NCBI GenBank assembly: GCA_964568875.1 | Contig: CAZMSH010000010.1 | Span: forward strand, 44,577 to 108,576 | Length of the DNA: 64,000 nt | Source of the DNA: SLNP01 sp964568875 | GTDB taxonomy: Bacteria > Bacteroidota > Bacteroidia > Bacteroidales > VadinHA17 | Reading direction: 5' to 3' | Part shown: in pieces, positions 25,011-33,816 of the stretch | Numbering within the stretch: the first letter of the stretch is position 1 | How the letters are laid out: each line of letters opens with the position of its first letter | The notes under the pieces: generated by a model | Databases searched by the model: none | Seen by the model: the letters and a program-made list of their open reading frames with translations, nothing else | What the model was told of the DNA's origin: nothing | Translations under genes and position numbers: made by a program

Positions 25011-26273
25011 ATGAAGATGATAGAAGATTTTAATTTCAAGGGGTTGAAAGCGATTGTGAGGGTGGATTTCAATGTGCCGATTGACAAAAAGAGTTTCACG
25101 GTTACCGATGATACGAGAATTAGAGGCGCTCTGCCTACAATAAAGAAGATTACGGGTGATGGCGGGTCGGTGATCCTGATGTCACACCTTGGCCGACCGT
25201 CAGGCCGCGAGGAAAAATACTCACTGAAGCCGGTTCTGCCTGTGCTTGAGCAGCACCTGGGTTTAAAGGTGAAATTCGCTGCCGACGCTCTTGGTGAGGA
25301 GACAGCAGCCATGGCCGGTGACCTCAGGCCCGGTGATGTTCTTCTTCTTGAGAATGTCAGGTTTTATCCTGAGGAGGAGGGTAAGCCTGTTCTTCCTGAT
25401 ACGGCAACTGAAGAGGAGAAGAAAGCCGCAAAGGCGGAACTTAAGCTCAGGCAGAAAGAGTTTGCAAAGACCCTTGCCGGATATGCTGACGTATATGTAA
25501 ACGATGCCTTTGGAACTGCTCACAGGGCACACGGAACAACAGCGGTAATTGCGGATTATTTTACTGAAGACAGGAAGATGTTCGGCTTCCTGATTAACAG
25601 CGAGCTTGCAGCTATGGACACGGTTCTGACGAGTTCGAAGAGGCCGTTTACTGCAATTATGGGCGGAGCAAAGGTGTCTGATAAGATACTTATAATAGAA
25701 AACCTGCTTGGTCGATGCGACAATCTGATAATCGGAGGCGGTATGGCCTATACTTTTATCAGGGCTATGGGTGGTAATATCGGCAAGTCGCTCTGCGAGG
25801 AGGACAAGCTCGATCTGGCTCTTGAGCTTATGGCTAAGGCCAGGGAGAAGGGCGTGAATCTTCTGCTGCCGGTTGACAGCGTAAACGGTGACAGGTTTGA
25901 TGCATCTGCTGATGTGGAAGTTACTGATGCCGACAAGGTAGGAGACGGATGGCTGGGTCTGGATATTGGCGAGAAGAGTATTGATCTTTTCAGCGATGTT
26001 ATACTGAAATCAAAGACGATACTCTGGAACGGTCCTATGGGTGTGTTCGAGCTGGAGAAGTTTTCGAAGGGAACCTCAGAAATTGCAATTGCTATTGCTG
26101 AAGCAACGGCTGAAGGCGCTTTCAGCCTCATTGGGGGAGGCGATTCCGTAGCTGCCATCAACAAAAACAAACTGGCAGATAAAGTAAGCTATGTCTCCAC
26201 AGGGGGCGGTGCCATGCTTGAGTACATGGAGGGTAAAAAGCTCCCGGGCATCACTGCCATCAGGGGTTTTTAA
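25011..26273 (+). CDS. pgk: Phosphoglycerate kinase
   Basis: A 420-residue glycolytic enzyme, which makes ATP from 1,3-bisphosphoglycerate. Seen: the N-terminal signature RVDFNVPI, SHLGRPSG, the mid-chain DAFGTAHRAHGT, FTAIMGGAKVSDKI, and the C-terminal LIGGGDSVAAINK phosphate-binding loop. Length is standard. It is followed after 4 bases by a lipoprotein gene and then a LuxE-like gene, with which it probably shares a transcript. Confidence 0.97.
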   Translation: MKMIEDFNFKGLKAIVRVDFNVPIDKKSFTVTDDTRIRGALPTIKKITGDGGSVILMSHLGRPSGREEKYSLKPVLPVLEQHLGLKVKFAADALGEETAAMAGDLRPGDVLLLENVRFYPEEEGKPVLPDTATEEEKKAAKAELKLRQKEFAKTLAGYADVYVNDAFGTAHRAHGTTAVIADYFTEDRKMFGFLINSELAAMDTVLTSSKRPFTAIMGGAKVSDKILIIENLLGRCDNLIIGGGMAYTFIRAMGGNIGKSLCEEDKLDLALELMAKAREKGVNLLLPVDSVNGDRFDASADVEVTDADKVGDGWLGLDIGEKSIDLFSDVILKSKTILWNGPMGVFELEKFSKGTSEIAIAIAEATAEGAFSLIGGGDSVAAINKNKLADKVSYVSTGGGAMLEYMEGKKLPGITAIRGF

Positions 26274-26277
26274 TAAA

Positions 26278-26826
26278 ATGATGAACAGGATATCCCTTAT
26301 AATACTGTCGGGTTTACTGACGCTGGTATCATGCAAAAAGGACGATGATAAGCGCCGCGGTGAGAATGTTATCGATAACCGGCTATACCAGAGCGAGCTT
26401 TCCTTCTACGCACTGGGATTTCATTTTGCAACAGCTTCGCTAACCCGCACTGACGGATCTCCCTTTCCTGACATAACACTAATTGCAGAGACAGGCGCCG
26501 GAGGTGTCATTACTTCAGTGGTCTTTAACGGACCGCCGGCGCTCAACACTTCCCCTTTTTCGCTGTATGGTGACTACCAAAGTGAAAGTGAAGCGATTAC
26601 GGCTTTTAACAGCATTCTGACGTTTGAGGCTTCTGACTTTATCTGGACAGAGCTGGGCCGGCAGGTAGCTGCAAATCAGGTCTGGCTCTACCGGTCGCCG
26701 GACTCGCACTATGCAAAGTTGGTTATCCTTGATGTTATAACTGAAGAGCGCGACGGACTGCCATATGCTGAATGCAGGTTCAGGTGGGTCTATCAGCCAG
26801 ACGGAACATCAAATTTTCCTTATTGA
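26278..26826 (+). CDS. Putative lipoprotein of unknown function
   Basis: A 182-residue protein not assigned to a family. The start at 26278 gives a short signal peptide with lipobox LVSCKK at about Cys19, so it is probably an outer- or inner-membrane lipoprotein. After a charged stretch (KKDDDKRRGE) the rest looks like a compact beta-rich domain with no recognisable motif and no further Cys until near the end. It starts 4 bases after pgk and ends 1 base before the LuxE-like gene, so the three are probably translated from one message; the pairing with an acyl-activating enzyme is the only hint of function. Confidence 0.72.
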   Translation: MMNRISLIILSGLLTLVSCKKDDDKRRGENVIDNRLYQSELSFYALGFHFATASLTRTDGSPFPDITLIAETGAGGVITSVVFNGPPALNTSPFSLYGDYQSESEAITAFNSILTFEASDFIWTELGRQVAANQVWLYRSPDSHYAKLVILDVITEERDGLPYAECRFRWVYQPDGTSNFPY

Positions 26827-26827
26827 A

Positions 26828-27814
26828 ATGGAGTTTCCGAAGGAGATATTCAATGTTAAGCCTGCAGATTTTGAATCTCTTGCACTGTCGGTCTTCAGGT
26901 ACCAGTCGGAGTTCAATCCTGTCTATTCCCGGTTCATTAACCTTTTAGGCACCGACTGCGACAATATAGAGTCACTCAGCCAGATTCCCTTCATGCCTGC
27001 AGGATTTTTCAGGAACCACAGGGTTGTCAGCAACAGCACAGCAAAACCTGAACTGGTATTTACCAGCAGCGGCACGACCGGTTCAGCTGCATCGAAACAT
27101 TATGTATTAAGTGCAAGAATGTACGAAGAGAGCTTTACCAGGGGCTTCAGGTATTTCTACGGCGATCCTTCGAACTATGTCATTCTGGCCATGCTGCCTT
27201 CATATCTTGAACGAGAGGGCTCATCACTTGTCTATATGGCAGACAGGCTGATAAGAGAGACAGGCAGTCCTGCAAGCGGATTCTATAAAAACAACTACTC
27301 CGACCTGCTCGTGACGATAAACAGGCTAAGAGGGTCGGAACGCAAGGTAATCCTTCTCGGGGTAACCCACGCCCTTCTTGACCTGGCAGAGAACCATGCT
27401 TCCGATTTGTCGGAGGTGATAATAATGGAGACAGGTGGCATGAAGGGTCTGCGGCGTGAAATGGTCAGGGAAGAGCTTCACGGGATTCTGAACAATGCTT
27501 TCGGAACCCGGACAATCCATTCGGAGTATGGCATGACGGAGCTTCTGAGCCAGGCATATTCAGAAGAGGGAGGCCTCTTTCACACCCCTCCGTGGATGAA
27601 GGTTCTGGCCGGAGATATCAATGACCCGATGTCACTTACAGACTCTCCGGGAGCATCGGGAACAGTAAATGTAATAGACCTCGCAAACTTCTGGTCGTGC
27701 TCATTTATTGCAACCGCAGACCTCTGCCGGCTCCATGACAACGGAACTTTTGAAGTCACCGGCAGATACGATAATTCTGACATAAGAGGTTGTAATCTTC
27801 TTTCTCTGGCCTGA
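26828..27814 (+). CDS. LuxE-like acyl-protein synthetase / adenylate-forming enzyme
   Basis: A 328-residue protein of the LuxE (acyl-protein synthetase) branch of adenylate-forming enzymes. The P-loop-like motif TSSGTTG lies at about 79-85 and the later core motif HSEYGMTE near 241-248; the small C-terminal lid domain of full acyl-CoA synthetases is missing, as in LuxE. It should activate a carboxylic acid as an adenylate. There is no LuxC reductase nearby, so light production is not implied. It begins 1 base after the lipoprotein gene. Its stop codon ends 1 base before the assembly gap and the gene appears complete. Confidence 0.82.
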   Translation: MEFPKEIFNVKPADFESLALSVFRYQSEFNPVYSRFINLLGTDCDNIESLSQIPFMPAGFFRNHRVVSNSTAKPELVFTSSGTTGSAASKHYVLSARMYEESFTRGFRYFYGDPSNYVILAMLPSYLEREGSSLVYMADRLIRETGSPASGFYKNNYSDLLVTINRLRGSERKVILLGVTHALLDLAENHASDLSEVIIMETGGMKGLRREMVREELHGILNNAFGTRTIHSEYGMTELLSQAYSEEGGLFHTPPWMKVLAGDINDPMSLTDSPGASGTVNVIDLANFWSCSFIATADLCRLHDNGTFEVTGRYDNSDIRGCNLLSLA

Positions 27815-27963
27815 CNNNNNNNNNNNNNNNNNNNNNNNNNNNNNNNNNNNNNNNNNNNNNNNNNNNNNNNNNNNNNNNNNNNNNNNNNNNNNNNNNNNNN
27901 NNNNNNNNNNNNNNNACGATAATTCTGACATAAGAGGTTGTAATCTTCTTTCTCTGGCCTGAC
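27768..27963. repeat. 48-base exact repeat on both sides of the gap
   Basis: The 48 bases at 27768-27815, just before the run of N, recur exactly at 27916-27963, just after it. This is what is left when two contigs that overlap are joined with a placeholder gap. The left copy contains the end of the LuxE-like gene. Confidence 0.93.
27816..27915. other. Assembly gap of exactly 100 N
   Basis: One hundred N, the conventional placeholder for a gap of unknown size. Because the flanks are identical, the true gap is probably nil or negative. Confidence 0.97.
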
Positions 27964-27982
27964 TTTAATCTTTCCGGCGGCC

Positions 27983-28048
27983 CTTCAGTATATACCCGGT
28001 AGTCATTCAATAGTACTTCAGTAAACACCCGGTAGTCACTCAGTCGCT
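27983..28048. repeat. Two imperfect 33-base direct repeats
   Basis: 27983-28015 and 28016-28048 are tandem copies, about three quarters identical, sharing an exact 12-base core ACCCGGTAGTCA. Together with the gap and the terminator they fill the 337 bases between the LuxE-like gene and the converging peptidase gene; no gene is seen in this stretch. Confidence 0.7.
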
Positions 28049-28102
28049 CCGGCTCACCCTGGTCACTCCGGTACCCTCTCCAATTTCTTGAACTCTATGA
28101 AC

Positions 28103-28136
28103 AAAAAAAAAGCCCCCTTCAGTGAGGAGGCTTTTT
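28103..28136. terminator. Two-way intrinsic terminator
   Basis: An A-tract, then a stem of AAGCC-CCT paired with AGG-GGCTT (one internal mismatch), then a T-tract. It can stop both the converging C1 peptidase gene and the pgk group. Confidence 0.75.
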
Positions 28137-28151
28137 CATTATATGGTTTAA

Positions 28152-29363
28152 CTAAAACCCCAGCTTAGCACGTATTTCTGAAGGCACGGCATCCTTGTGA
28201 ACCATTATAAATATAACCTTGGCTTTCACATAGCTTTCCGACATGTTGAGGTAACCACCATATTTGTTCCTCTCGGTACCCCATGAGTTTTTTGTGACAT
28301 AATACTTTGTACCGTTCTGGTCTTTCACTATTCCGGTAACATGCATCAGGTGGTCGTCAGTGGTTGTGAAGTTTTCGTACCCTGCCTGCCTGATCTCCTG
28401 TGTTACGTTAACTTCGGGAACCGGGCCCTCGAACTGAAATGCAGCCTCAGTTCTCTGCGCCGGTGTCATCTTCTCAAATCTGGCCCTGTCGGTTGTGGAG
28501 TATGAATCGGGAATTGCTGTTATAGCAGGGTTGATGGCTACGCCGTTGGCATGTGAGAAGCCTTTTTCGCTTACGTCACCATCCCAGTTCACAGTATACC
28601 CCTTTTCAAGCGCGTAGTCCATTATTTCTACTATCTCATCGATTGGCACATTGTAGAAGTGAGCATGCGCCCAGTTGTCAGGTATCTCAAGAGGAAACGA
28701 GGTGTAGAACGGAACATGAGAAAAGGATGTAATCTCAACATAGTCATCGGGATTAATGCCCAGTTCTGCTGCAAAAGATTTCGGAGTATAGCTCTTCCCT
28801 TTGTAGGTAAATCTTTCGGGAACCTCACCCAGATAGATATCAAGAAGACTTTTAGTCAGCTTGAGGTATTCATCACTCTCCCTGCGGGTGTCTACCGGAA
28901 CCTTGGCAATGGCCCCAACGAACCTGTTAAGTTCACCATGGTTATGAACCGGCGAATTGTAGTTGATTCCGCTGTAAACCTCCTCCGGAACAATACCGTA
29001 TTCTCTGAAAACATTCATGAAGTTGTGGGAAAGACTGCCCTGGCCAAGATTGCCGTTACCCCTGCGCAGATAGTTGTCACGCATCCTTTTTAGATAGTTG
29101 TAACGGACTATGAACATTTCTGACAGGTCGAATTCACCTTTACCCATTCTGATAAGCTCAGACTCAATGAATGATGTGGTAGCGAAACACCAGCAGGTTC
29201 CGGTGCTGGCCTGATTCTTTACCGGTGTAGCCTTGAGGTCGACAACACTTGTAAACTGATACCCCTTCTGGGGTTCTGCCTGCTGAGCCCTTGAAGCCCT
29301 TTGTCCGTGCAGCGTGAGCGTTAACGTTGCCAGCAGGATCAAACTTAAAAATCTTATTTTCAT
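28152..29363 (-). CDS. Secreted C1-family cysteine peptidase (bleomycin hydrolase/PepC-like)
   Basis: A 403-residue papain-superfamily protein related to aminopeptidase C. It carries an N-terminal signal peptide (hydrophobic to about residue 18, ending near HGQ), so it acts in the periplasm or outside, unlike cytoplasmic PepC. Catalytic residues: Gln51 (oxyanion), Cys57 in TGTCWCF, His337 in DDHLMH and Asn358 in KNSWG. The length is slightly short for PepC. It probably degrades peptides taken from proteins. Monocistronic, with a terminator 16 bases past the stop codon. Confidence 0.9.
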   Translation of the reverse strand: MKIRFLSLILLATLTLTLHGQRASRAQQAEPQKGYQFTSVVDLKATPVKNQASTGTCWCFATTSFIESELIRMGKGEFDLSEMFIVRYNYLKRMRDNYLRRGNGNLGQGSLSHNFMNVFREYGIVPEEVYSGINYNSPVHNHGELNRFVGAIAKVPVDTRRESDEYLKLTKSLLDIYLGEVPERFTYKGKSYTPKSFAAELGINPDDYVEITSFSHVPFYTSFPLEIPDNWAHAHFYNVPIDEIVEIMDYALEKGYTVNWDGDVSEKGFSHANGVAINPAITAIPDSYSTTDRARFEKMTPAQRTEAAFQFEGPVPEVNVTQEIRQAGYENFTTTDDHLMHVTGIVKDQNGTKYYVTKNSWGTERNKYGGYLNMSESYVKAKVIFIMVHKDAVPSEIRAKLGF

Positions 29364-29493
29364 GCTGTTAAATAATATTTGGTTAATGTTGGTAATTAAT
29401 TGAACTATGCAAATATGGGATTTTAAACCTTAATGAAAAAGGACTTTTCCCGTAAAGCCAGGTTGAGGACAAAAGAATGAAGGGAAACAAGTT

Positions 29494-29826
29494 TCATTTG
29501 TCTCCGGCTTTCCTGCCTGCAACCAGATTATAGCTGTGGTCTATGAGTTCTCTGATCATTGCATCTTTAAGGGTTCCGTCTATTCTTACGGTGTTCCAGT
29601 GTTTCTTGTTCATGTGCCATCCCGGAATAACAGATGAATACCTCTCCCGTAGTTCTATGGCATACCCGGGGTCGCATTTCAGGTTTACACTCAGATCACC
29701 TTCGAGATTGGCCAGGGCGAACATCTTTCCCCTCACCTTGAATACCAGGGTGTCGTCACCGAAGGGAAACCCCTCTGTCACGTCCGGTAATGAAATACAA
29801 TAGTCCCTGAGTGTCTCAATGTTCAT
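29494..29826 (-). CDS. MmcQ/YjbR family protein
   Basis: A 110-residue protein of the MmcQ/YjbR family, a small CyaY-like fold sometimes annotated as DNA-binding; function not established. The family marks are visible: LPDVTEGFPFGDDTLVFKV near the start, LKCDPGYAIELRERY in the middle, and PGWHMNKKHWNTV before the C-terminal helix. It stands alone, 130 bases upstream of the peptidase gene start. Confidence 0.9.
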   Translation of the reverse strand: MNIETLRDYCISLPDVTEGFPFGDDTLVFKVRGKMFALANLEGDLSVNLKCDPGYAIELRERYSSVIPGWHMNKKHWNTVRIDGTLKDAMIRELIDHSYNLVAGRKAGDK

Positions 29827-29897
29827 ATAATATACTATTTAATATTACGAAGGTGTCACAAAAATTACCCCGATGTAATCCGGTAAATCATAAAATC

Positions 29898-30260
29898 TTA
29901 CAGTGTGGGATAAAATGCATCTTCGATATGCTCGACAGAGAAGTTCTTCCCATCTGTTACCAGGGTAATAATATCAAACCTTATCTCCTTGTCGATGCCT
30001 TTTTTTTTCACATACGTTTCGGCTGCGAAGATCAGATGTCTTTGCTTTGGGGCAGTCACAGCTTCCCGTGGATGTACCTGATACCCTGACGTACGGGTCT
30101 TCACTTCTGCAAAAACAATATATCGGTCATTTTCGACTATCAGGTCTATCTCTTTTTTGCCTGCCTTCCAGTTTTTTTCAGCTATGGTGTATCCTTTTGA
30201 GATGAGCAGCCTTTCTGCCATCTCCTCTCCGACCTTCCCCAGCGAATGCGATTCAGCCAT
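29898..30260 (-). CDS. YraN family (UPF0102) putative endonuclease
   Basis: A 120-residue protein with the PD-(D/E)xK nuclease-like fold of YraN. The putative metal and catalytic residues are present: Glu11, Asp39 in KEIDLIV, and Glu52/Lys54 in FAEVKTR. The family is thought to act on DNA, perhaps on branched structures, but its role is not settled. It lies 21 bases after the response regulator gene and may be co-transcribed with the two-component pair. Confidence 0.92.
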   Translation of the reverse strand: MAESHSLGKVGEEMAERLLISKGYTIAEKNWKAGKKEIDLIVENDRYIVFAEVKTRTSGYQVHPREAVTAPKQRHLIFAAETYVKKKGIDKEIRFDIITLVTDGKNFSVEHIEDAFYPTL

Positions 30261-30281
30261 GTTTCTGCTATTAATGAAAGG

Positions 30282-30944
30282 CTATGGGATGTCTATAAGT
30301 TTGTTTCTTATTGCAAACAATATCAGGCTGGCAGTGTTCTTTGACCCTGTCTTGCTCAGCAGGTTGGCCCTGTGTTTGTCTACTGTTCGCTTACTTATAA
30401 AAAGTGTATCGGCAATCTCCTGGTTTGACAGTCCTTCACATATCTTCATGAGAATCTCCTTTTCCCTCTTTGACAGGTTGGCCTGCCTTATCTCTGTCTC
30501 ACGGGTCTTGAATTTCTGTATCACATTATACAGCAGCTCCTGTGAGAAATAGCTTCCGCCCTTTATTACCGTTAAAACAGCCTCCTTCACTTCCTTTATG
30601 TCGGAGTCTTTCAGCAGGAACCCTTTTGCTCCCGCGTCAACCATATTGTAGTAATACTCTTCTTCACCGTACATTGATAGTGCCACAACACTGACAGCGG
30701 GATAGCTTTGCATTATCCTGCGGGTTGCCTCAATGCCATCCATCTCCGGCATGTTGATGTCCATCAATATCAGATCGGCCTCTGTTTCTGTCATCAGATC
30801 AAGCAGTTCATTGCCGTTTGCTGCCTCACCGGCCACCCTGAATTCAGGAGACGTGTCGAGCAGCAGCTTCAGTCCGTTCCTGAAGAGCTGATGATCATCG
30901 GCAATTATTATGCTTATTACTTTATTCTCTTCTTCTTTTGTCAT
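30282..30944 (-). CDS. NarL/FixJ-type response regulator
   Basis: A 220-residue regulator: receiver domain about 9-125 with Asp62 as phospho-acceptor (DLILMDINMPEMDG) and a LuxR-type helix-turn-helix at about 154-215 (LSKREKEILMKICEG, DTLFISKRTVDKHR). It begins 3 bases after the kinase gene stop codon, so it is the cognate partner. Targets are unknown. Confidence 0.95.
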   Translation of the reverse strand: MTKEEENKVISIIIADDHQLFRNGLKLLLDTSPEFRVAGEAANGNELLDLMTETEADLILMDINMPEMDGIEATRRIMQSYPAVSVVALSMYGEEEYYYNMVDAGAKGFLLKDSDIKEVKEAVLTVIKGGSYFSQELLYNVIQKFKTRETEIRQANLSKREKEILMKICEGLSNQEIADTLFISKRTVDKHRANLLSKTGSKNTASLILFAIRNKLIDIP

Positions 30945-30947
30945 ATA

Positions 30948-31970
30948 TCATGTTGTTACTTTTATCAGTGCATGAGTGCCTTTATCCGGGGCGCTCTCAA
31001 GTATGAACACCCCGTTTATAGATTTTACCCTGGTTTCGATATTGGAGATACCCATTCCTTTAATCTCACCCGACTTCAGCAGTTCCTGGTCAAATCCCCT
31101 TCCGTTTTCTGCAAAATGCAGGGTAACAAATTTATCGTGCCGCTTTAGTTCTATCTCAATTTTTGTAGCTCCGGAATGTTTTATTGAGTTGGTAATCAGC
31201 TCACAAACAGCCCTGTAGATAACCACCTCTGAATCGGGTTCTATCCTGACGTTGTCCATGTTAGTCTTGAACTCAATGGGTATGGCCCTGGCCTGGTTGA
31301 GTTTTGTGGCAAATGAGTTTATTGCGCTTGCAAGACCGAAGTTGGTAAGTATATGCGGACTGAGGTTATTGGATATCTCCTTGAGAGTGGCAATGGCTTC
31401 GTTGGTCATTGAGTTTACGCTGGCAAGGATCTCATTGCCTCCTTTTCCCGACACTTTTCCGGTGAGCGCCGACAGTGACATCTTCACTGAGGAGAGCAGG
31501 GGACCCAAACCGTCATGCAACTCTTTGGCAAAGCGTTTTTTTTCATTTTCCTCGGTATTTATGATTGCGTGTATTACCCTCCGCTCGGCCCTTATACGCT
31601 CAAGTTCAGCCCTTTTGAGCGAATAGAACAGTTCCTGAATCAGAATCACGCCCGCAAAAATCATTACAGATATCAGCACCCCCAGCCATTCATCGAGCAG
31701 CATGAGCTTTTCGGTAGGTTCGCCCCAGAAAAAACTGATCAGGTGTATGAAGGTTCGCACCGACATGGTAACAAACGAAGCCGACAGCAGTATCCACGAC
31801 AGCCTGTATTTTGTCAGCTTCATAAACCTGATGGCAATCGACGCAGCAATTATCTGCAGAATGATTGAAATTATTATGGCTACCAGCCTTACCATTACAG
31901 CGGATTGTTTTTTTTCGGTGGAACCGGGGGCCATCAGGTAACCCGCAGGTACCTGAAAGCGGCAGGTCAT
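30948..31970 (-). CDS. Membrane sensor histidine kinase, HisKA_3 type
   Basis: A 340-residue kinase with three hydrophobic segments (about 28-50, 58-80 and 95-113), then a coiled region and the HisKA_3 dimerisation domain with His152 in KELHDGLGPLLSS. The ATPase domain has an N box ELITNSIKHSG and a G box FDQELLKSGEIKGMGISNIETRV. There is almost no periplasmic sensor domain, so it may sense a membrane or cytoplasmic signal. The true start may be Met13 or Met26, which would shorten the polar N-terminus. Confidence 0.93.
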   Translation of the reverse strand: MTCRFQVPAGYLMAPGSTEKKQSAVMVRLVAIIISIILQIIAASIAIRFMKLTKYRLSWILLSASFVTMSVRTFIHLISFFWGEPTEKLMLLDEWLGVLISVMIFAGVILIQELFYSLKRAELERIRAERRVIHAIINTEENEKKRFAKELHDGLGPLLSSVKMSLSALTGKVSGKGGNEILASVNSMTNEAIATLKEISNNLSPHILTNFGLASAINSFATKLNQARAIPIEFKTNMDNVRIEPDSEVVIYRAVCELITNSIKHSGATKIEIELKRHDKFVTLHFAENGRGFDQELLKSGEIKGMGISNIETRVKSINGVFILESAPDKGTHALIKVTT

Positions 31971-31990
31971 TCCTATGCAAAAATAGGAGA

Positions 31991-33613
31991 TTATTTCATA
32001 TTGTTGTCATCATCTGCCGTTTGCGGCATTGTTTGGCCGGCAGCGATCACAGGATGAAAGTAAATATAGAACAGGGTGAAAAAGACAAACGGATTTTGTC
32101 CGAGCTGATCCTCAAACGAATTGTTGGCAAGGAAGTTGACGGCAAAAACGACAACAAAAACCCTGAATATTAACAACTTATAGATGCCGGTCTTTATCAC
32201 CGCATATGAATACAGCCCAATGTAAAGTATCAGTCCGGTTATCCCCAGGGTCAGCAGAATATAAAGGTACTGACTGTGAGGTTTCATTCCGCGGCCCGCG
32301 AGCGGAGAGCCGTTCTTTTCAAATCCGTAATCAACAGCCAGCAGGATACTCCCGGTTCCCCAGCCAAATACCGGATGCTCCTTAAAGGCCTGCCATGAAG
32401 CGCTCCACTGGTCGAGCCTTTCGGTAAAAGAACCTGCATAGGACTCACGCTTTTCAGTTTTGCGATATATGTACAGGCCCCTCATTTCGTCATGTACCCT
32501 GATCATAAATCCTGGTCTGCCGGTGTTCCGGTAATTTGTTATACCCTTTTCAACGGCTTCAATGTCGGCCTCGTTCAATTGTATAAAGTCGTTGCTGTCT
32601 TTTCTCAGCCCCTTCGAAGCCATATACCTGAAAAGAGTATATTTCAAATAGTCACCCGACATATCAGCACTGTCGAAATCAAGCTCGCTTACAGCGTTCC
32701 ATGCATCCTTTAGTTCAGTTTCAGCGATGTTTATCATAACCAGGTTCCCGTTTTCCCTCATAATGGCATTTGTGTCATGATAATAGTAATAGCCTTTGTC
32801 GCTTTTTACTGGCAGTGAACTTAGGTCTGTATCATTTTCATGATGTGTTTCATGGTAGATCCTGATAAATGAAACGGCTGTAAGTGCAGTAATTAATAGT
32901 ATAAGAGTCGTTACTGATAGCTTGAGATATGTTCTCCTTTCCGCTGCCAGCCACATAATGATCAGCAGAATCAGCACCCCGGCAAATGAAGCAATTCCTG
33001 AGAGAGACCTGAGGTAAAAGAGATAAAATATGAGCCAGCCTGAGATTGCCAGTCCGGCATAGTGCCATCCCTTACTGCCGGTTGCCTGCCTTGTCAGCGG
33101 GGGAAGCTGGAACGCAGCCAGAATCAGCAGGATGCTGTAATAAAGGCCTATAATAAACGGAGAAGCATCACGGAATTCATAATTAGACAGTATAAGCCTG
33201 TTTGAAATCCCGATTAGTGATACCAGAAATACCGATGCTATAAAGAGGAACAGGATCAGCCTTACACGTTTTGCATCCGGCACCGGTGAGGTTGAGAATA
33301 TTACCGGCAGAATCAGGATTGGAAGTTTATGTAAAAGGTCGTTGAAGAATGCGAAGTGAAGATCTTTCGACCACAGCAATCCGGCAACATTCAGGCCGTA
33401 AATCAGAGACAGAGCCACTGCCGGCCTGTCTGTCGCGAATACCCTGAATCTCTCCCTGAATCTTCCCTGTGCGATCCAGTTTGCCGCCATTATTATAAGG
33501 CTAACCGTTGCCATATACCTTGATACAGGCATCATCGTAACCAGCAAGCAGATTGATCCGTACCAGATCCAATCGTGCAGTGACTTTCGCGTTAAGCCAT
33601 TAAGGGATTTCAT
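31991..33613 (-). CDS. O-antigen ligase/polymerase family membrane protein
   Basis: A 540-residue polytopic membrane protein of the Wzy_C (O-antigen ligase/polymerase) family, with about ten to twelve membrane segments. A large soluble loop of roughly 160 residues (about 255-415) sits between membrane segments and ends at the family motif AFKEHPVFGWGTGS. Such proteins join glycan units or transfer them to lipid A-core; which of the two cannot be told. It is followed after 20 bases by the kinase gene. A -7 element lies 18 bases upstream of its ATG. Confidence 0.85.
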   Translation of the reverse strand: MKSLNGLTRKSLHDWIWYGSICLLVTMMPVSRYMATVSLIIMAANWIAQGRFRERFRVFATDRPAVALSLIYGLNVAGLLWSKDLHFAFFNDLLHKLPILILPVIFSTSPVPDAKRVRLILFLFIASVFLVSLIGISNRLILSNYEFRDASPFIIGLYYSILLILAAFQLPPLTRQATGSKGWHYAGLAISGWLIFYLFYLRSLSGIASFAGVLILLIIMWLAAERRTYLKLSVTTLILLITALTAVSFIRIYHETHHENDTDLSSLPVKSDKGYYYYHDTNAIMRENGNLVMINIAETELKDAWNAVSELDFDSADMSGDYLKYTLFRYMASKGLRKDSNDFIQLNEADIEAVEKGITNYRNTGRPGFMIRVHDEMRGLYIYRKTEKRESYAGSFTERLDQWSASWQAFKEHPVFGWGTGSILLAVDYGFEKNGSPLAGRGMKPHSQYLYILLTLGITGLILYIGLYSYAVIKTGIYKLLIFRVFVVVFAVNFLANNSFEDQLGQNPFVFFTLFYIYFHPVIAAGQTMPQTADDDNNMK

Positions 33614-33630
33614 GGTCGATTATTATCATG

Positions 33631-33638
33631 CAAAAGTA
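33631..33638 (-). promoter_or_regulatory. -7 element TACTTTTG for the O-antigen ligase-like gene
   Basis: On the minus strand this reads TACTTTTG, a perfect TAnnTTTG, with a leader of only about 11 bases. Confidence 0.5.
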
Positions 33639-33802
33639 TTGTTTTATTCCAATGATGCAATCATCCAGCATTGTGGTTTGGGAGCCACATATACCGGAAT
33701 AATTGCAGGTTGAAAATAACCTCATAAATCAGACGTGATGAATTATGGTTCAGACTGTTGACAAATGACTGAAAAGAGGTTAAAAATTTGTTAAAAACTA
33801 TC

Positions 33803-33816
33803 ATGGCAATTGCCAT
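33803..33816. promoter_or_regulatory. 14-base perfect palindrome ATGGCAATTGCCAT
   Basis: A perfect 14-base palindrome, about 100 bases upstream of the predicted -7 box of the Oar-like gene and 190 from the other promoter. Possible operator or activator site. Confidence 0.5.

Noticed and set aside
26828..27814. Truncation of the LuxE-like gene by the assembly gap
   Set aside because: A stop codon is reached 1 base before the N run and the same stop context recurs after it, so the gene is complete.
26828..27814. Bioluminescence operon
   Set aside because: LuxE-like sequence only; no luxA, B, C or D nearby.
27701..28028. Reading frames that run through the gap
   Set aside because: They consist largely of unknown residues from the run of N and cannot be supported.
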